Source: Paramacrobiotus richtersi
Taxonomy: Eukaryota; Tardigrada; Eutardigrada; Parachela; Macrobiotidae
Assembly: GCA_034698045.1 (NCBI GenBank)
Contig: JAQGAU010000916.1
Coordinates: forward strand, 1-22,676
Length of the DNA stretch: 22,676 nt
Direction of reading: 5' to 3'
Positions 19,152 to 22,676 of the stretch are shown in pieces. Position 1 is the first letter of the stretch, and each line of letters begins with the position of its first letter. The notes under the pieces were generated by a model that had not been told where the DNA came from, made no database searches, and saw only the letters and a program-made list of their open reading frames with translations. A program made the position numbers and the translations under genes.

Positions 19152-21129
19152 TCATTTCTTGCAACAAGTTTTCATTATGGCACACATTAAAGCAAGCACA
19201 AAGACACATGGAATGGCGATCCCCCAGATTGCCCCACTGCTCAAAGAACCGCCTGCAAAACAGCGCATAAGGTTAATAAAAACACACGATTAACAACAGC
19301 TCAAAAACTTTTTGTCGCGGTGCTTCCGTCCATTACGAGCCTTGCACTCTAAAGGTCACACACCCGGACACATATCGGATACCCAGACAGCCATTATCCA
19401 TACGCACGCGGTTGCAGCAGTCCAGTCCACAGCGTTCCGATGGAATCGGCTGTATGCTAGGTTTAAGTGTCCGGATGAGTGATTTTTACACTCTGACAGA
19501 AAGGCCGTTACCTCTTTCTGTACAGTATGCAGTCGAAAATACAGTCCACTACTCATCCGGTAAACGGTTGTTTTTGCGGACAGGAGACAGCAGACGGACT
19601 TGTTTTTTGTTTCAGCGTTTAAGCATAGAAATAATGCGCGGTAATGTTAGTTTGATTCTGGCTACTGTTCTTTCGCGTGTTAGCTGGGATAAATTTTTTC
19701 TTTTTGGAATTTTTATAGTGTCTACATTGTTTGCGGGATACTGTTAAACAGAACAATACAGTGGGCACGGGTGTATTAGCAAAACTAACCTTTTCCCCTG
19801 CCGATGGTGTAGCTCGCTCGCGTGCTGCTGCACGGTTGTCTGCCGGTCGCTGGATTACTCCCCTCGCTCGCACTGTAACTGCTGGGACAGGCAATGTGAT
19901 CCTTCAGGTTACTGTGGTCGCAAAGCACCCCATCACCCATATACCCGGATAGCGCGTTGCAGTAAGTGTAATGAGAAGGAAACTGTGTTGTTGCTGCAGT
20001 ATGAAATGACGTGGTTTGGCATACGGAAATGACACTTATTACATTCTTATTTCACTACAGTAGCCAAAGCCTTACAATTAGTACAGCCACTTAAATTAGG
20101 ACAAAGTCTTGCTGACTGGCTGTTAGTGCACTTTTTGATTTCTCTAATGTTTTTGGTTGATTTTCGAAATGAACATTTAGATGAAAGTCAAGTGCTCTAT
20201 CTAGAATCAAAAACGCACAAATACCTTGGACAAGTACGAACTCCATAACAACCTGATGATTGGCAGCCGAGAAGGCAGTGCCCCGAGTCAGCTCCACAGT
20301 TACAGCAGGCCGTTGGGAATATTGGGTTCGCAGCTGCGCCACCGACGGAAGAGTCCACATTGCCGGGGTGTAACGTCCTGATAAGGCTTTAACCAGTACG
20401 CAACGTCCTTGCTGGTGCTCGTATATTTTCACACCGTCAGTGCCTGGCAGATTAAACTTCCTGCAATACAAACATAAAAGCCTTTTATCAGTTTCATGTA
20501 CTCGATTATTATATGAAAGCTAAAAAGGTTTTCTGTACAGCTGTGATCTGGTACGGTAGACTTTATTGATGCAGATCATTAATATGCAAAGTTAACACAT
20601 CGCGGGGTTTTCTTATTACATAATTCAGTTTGGTACAATTTTTTGATTCAACAGATGTAAAAAATAAGTAAACCCCACTTAATTTCCATAGAAATTAATA
20701 ATAAGGTTTGCAGAACTCCATAATACCGTACATGGACGCTTGGCCAACACTCACCGTATATTCACATAGATGGCGTAGCTCGAGTCATTCTCGCAGTTCG
20801 CGCCGAGCGTAACGTTGAAGGAACATGTCTCGTTGATCGGCCAAGTCGCCGTATAACTGAGATTCTTACTGACAATCACCCCACTCACGGTGCTAAGTAT
20901 ACTGTGGCAGTCCAAGATAATGTTAGTTGGGGTGCACCCTCTGCTGAAGAAATCTAAAGAAACCAGGTTAATTGTTATTGAAGGAAAACAAGATTGTGCC
21001 CGTCATATCGCCACAAACTGAAAAACACCTACCCACTGAAGGGTCAATCCCGAGTTGCTCCCAGATGCTGGAAGATGCACCGGTTGGGGTAAGCGCTATA
21101 ACAAATATCACAAAATTCAAGATAAACAT
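19152..21129 (-). CDS. CUB domain plus four-cysteine module, single-pass membrane protein (5 exons, 278 aa)
   Basis: My splice model uses exons 21129-21033, 20953-20755, 20460-20225, 19993-19790 and 19252-19152, all joined in frame by GT-AG introns. Residues 1-18 form a signal peptide (MFILNFVIFVIALTPTGA). Residues 39-177 resemble a CUB domain: paired cysteines (C39, C48, C76, C86, C119), a SGVIVSKNLSYTATW core at 56-70, DGVKIYE at 107-113 and the closing VVMEFVLV. Exon 4, flanked by phase-1 introns, encodes a compact module with C189, C202, C213 and C232. Exon 5 gives a hydrophobic helix (GAIWGIAIPCVFVLALMCAI, 252-271) and the tail MKTCCKK. CUB domains bind proteins or sugars outside cells; this would be a type I surface or adhesion/recognition protein. 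The four-Cys module is not one I can name. N-glycosylation sequons lie at N63, N73, N79 and N88. A second copy of exon 4 lies upstream at 22120-21920. Main uncertainty: the last splice (donor GTTAGT) and the alternative exon at 19740-19619. Confidence 0.72.
19619..19740 (-). CDS. alternative 3' exon of the CUB gene (soluble, lysine-rich tail)
   Basis: Acceptor TTCTGTTTAACAG at 19753-19741 starts a frame compatible with the phase-1 end of exon 4. It encodes 39 residues and a stop at 19619. The tail is basic (NSKKKKFIPANTRKNSS) with no membrane segment, so using it would give a secreted form of about 285 aa. Against it: no AATAAA follows before the transmembrane exon, and the intron from 19789 would be only 49 nt, though short introns occur in compact genomes. 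Confidence 0.35.
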
Positions 21130-21192
21130 TTTGTCTCCTTGTCAGGCAAAACTCCCATTGCATATTATGTACTTTCTAAGAGTAACGAGTAC

Positions 21193-21199
21193 ATATATA
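21193..21199 (-). promoter_or_regulatory. TATA box of the CUB gene
   Basis: The minus strand reads TTATATATG about 65 nt upstream of the ATG at 21129, a fitting distance for a short 5' UTR. Confidence 0.5.
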
Positions 21200-21919
21200 A
21201 CAGCACAGCGTAAATTTCAGCGTGTAAAATGGCTACGCGACTGTTTTCTCGTGATACGATCTATGCAATGGTTGTGACGTGATTGGAAGGCCCGCGATCG
21301 TCACATGATGGCAGATAAATTGTACGAAACTTTTTTCTGTCATCTGTTGTTATTCACGTCAAGGAGTATGCTTCCTGAACAAAGGCCAAATGACAGAATC
21401 ACTGAATTCTGTCGGTGTTCGGCGCACTTGCAGAAAAGTACTCTCTTCATGAGTTTACGCAAGTAGAACCTTATCAGATGTATGGAGAGGACATGCACAG
21501 TTACATGTACAGTTACAGACCAATTTCAGGCGCGCGCGAAAGTTGGACTGCTGGACTATTATGACTTGTAAAAATAGGTGCTAGTTAGCGGCTGAAACTA
21601 GGGTTGCGTAAACGGAGCACCGAACGCGGATTACTTGTTTCTCCGCTTCTGAAGTACATTGAGTACATACAGTCGCATGGTACGAAGGGTGCGAGCCGTC
21701 ATTCGTGTAGTACACACCAAGCAAAACAACTCGCGACTTCCGTAAAAGTCGCTCGAGTGCAAGGGATAATTATGGTGTTTCCTCTAATCTGCTGTTCTAG
21801 CCACAGGTCGCTGATTTGATTCATATCAGTTTAATTTGTTTGTATTTTTTCACAGTTTTACAGAGTTCAAGACTTTCAGGACGTCAAGGTGTTAAACTGG
21901 TGTAATTGGAGAAACTTAC
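21200..21919. other. spacer between the CUB gene and the upstream exon copy
   Basis: This should contain the 3' end of the upstream paralogue on the minus strand, but I cannot identify a membrane-helix exon or poly(A) signal with confidence. One candidate (acceptor CTAG near 21799) gives a short frame with no clear hydrophobic helix. A repeated ACATG(C/T)ACAGTTACA-like motif lies near 21492-21520. Confidence 0.4.
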
Positions 21920-22120
21920 CTGGGTTGTTGCCGTCAATGTACCATGCTTCAGTGTTACTGCACGACTGTCTCCCGGTCGCTGGATTACTTCCAACGCTCG
22001 TCCAGTAACTACTGGGACACGCAATGCGATCCTGCAGGTTTGCATCACACAGAAGGGCATCACCCATATAGCCGGACAGCGCGTGGCAGTACGTGTGATC
22101 CGAATGAAGCCGTGTTGGTG
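21920..22120 (-). CDS. four-cysteine exon of a tandem CUB-gene paralogue, partial gene
   Basis: Acceptor TATTCCGACAG precedes 22120 and donor GTAAGT follows 21920. Both ends are phase 1, so the 201-nt exon is symmetric like exon 4 of the neighbouring gene (204 nt). The protein carries HTYCHALSGYMGDALLCD and later ACPSSYWTSVGSNPATGRQ. It matches the neighbour over about two thirds of residues by eye, with all four cysteines kept (spacing x12, x9 versus x10, x18). The CUB exons of this paralogue are not found in the remaining 556 nt, so they should lie beyond the right edge. It is intact, with no stop and strong splice sites, so a working exon is likelier than a relic. Confidence 0.7.
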
Positions 22121-22136
22121 CTGTCGGAATAGGCAG

Positions 22137-22245
22137 GGTCTAAAACCTGGCTATGGCAATCGCCACTGGCTATGGCAACTGGCAATGGCGAAACCTTTCT
22201 GGCAACGCCAAGGCTAAAACCTGGCGTTGACAGGCTAGAACCTGG
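22137..22245. repeat. degenerate short repeats in the intron upstream of the exon copy
   Basis: CTAAAACCTGGC occurs at about 22140 and 22213, with a variant CTAGAACCTGGC near 22234. They are interleaved with CTGGCTATGGCAA and CTGGCAATGGC-type units. It appears to be a decayed minisatellite built on a CTGGC core, directly next to the exon acceptor. Confidence 0.7.
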
Positions 22246-22676
22246 CAAACTCGGGATACCGGTTTTACATACACGGTTTGCTCCTTCATTACTGAAAGAA
22301 TTCCTTGAACGTGTAATCTGCATTATCCTATCCTCGAAACGAACGCATGCAGTGTCCGAACCTGATGCTACACATTATGATTGCATTGCACGCATCCTAT
22401 TACACCGTTCACACAAAAGTAGTACTCCAGGCAGTTTTGCTCTTTGTAGGGTGCAGCGATTTGGGATACAGATACAGGGGCTGCCGGTGTAGAACAAGGA
22501 CTTCATTCATAATACCAAACATAACGAATAACCATGAAATAATACCAGTAGCTGAAACCATATAAACTAATTTAACATTATTGCTGATATAATATCGAGT
22601 AAATCCACAGTTAATGCATGACCGGAGTCGTCCATTTCTTCTATCATCCACTTTTGTATGCCGTATCCAATAAGCA
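22246..22676. other. right edge of the window, no supported gene
   Basis: This is presumably intron of the paralogue whose four-Cys exon is at 22120-21920. A minus-strand frame at 22651-22409 has a hydrophobic stretch but begins at GTG and has no splice support. Confidence 0.4.

Noticed and set aside
22409..22651. 80-codon minus-strand frame with a hydrophobic helix near the right edge
   Set aside because: It begins at GTG, and the hydrophobic stretch comes from T-rich DNA. It is not in the position of a CUB exon and has no splice sites supporting it.
1..22676. tRNA, rRNA and CRISPR-like features
   Set aside because: I looked for B-box-like GGTTCGAATCC motifs and for regular short repeats with unique spacers and found none. 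CRISPR arrays are not expected in animal nuclear DNA.

Overview
The window is eukaryotic nuclear DNA from an animal. Reading frames are broken by GT-AG introns, GC-rich exons sit inside very AT-rich introns, TATA and AATAAA signals occur, and the gene families are metazoan: a PAQR/membrane progestin receptor, rhodopsin-type GPCRs and a CUB-domain protein. The three GPCRs share NR(I/L/A)WA...PISY in place of DRY and LDP or FDP in place of NPxxY. I associate that pattern with the lineage-specific GPCR expansions of tardigrades such as Hypsibius and Ramazzottius. The tardigrade assignment is inference from memory, not a search result.

Layout. 1-340: a possible signal-peptide exon on the minus strand whose gene would continue off the left edge. 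341-1970: no supported gene. 1975-2361: promoter-like island (two CCAAT boxes, a TATA-like site) and possible 5' UTR exon. 2362-4192: AT-rich putative 5' UTR intron holding a ~211-bp tandem repeat in about three copies. 4193-7652 (+): a complete six-exon PAQR gene, 417 aa. 7653-8542: spacer with a 69-nt near-perfect palindrome and a TATA box. 8543-9511 (+): intronless GPCR. 12031-10806 (-): two-exon GPCR. 15246-14080 (-): intronless GPCR with a long C-terminal extension. 12032-14079: intergenic, with a three-copy ~30-bp repeat. 16200-18200: a diverged ~1.07-kb tandem duplication of unknown origin. 18748-18925 (+): remnant of a fourth GPCR. 21129-19152 (-): a reconstructed five-exon gene encoding signal peptide, CUB domain, four-cysteine module and transmembrane anchor, with a possible alternative soluble 3' exon. 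22120-21920 (-): a second copy of the four-cysteine exon, probably from a tandem paralogue that extends past the right edge.

Functionally this is a cluster of cell-surface and secreted proteins: a zinc-site seven-TM PAQR protein, a tandem family of divergent orphan GPCRs undergoing birth and death (three intact, at least one pseudogene), and a tandem family of CUB/four-Cys membrane proteins. Nothing suggests an operon or a shared pathway. The main novelty is the CUB/four-Cys/TM gene and its phase-1 exon architecture, which single-frame ORF calling does not reveal.
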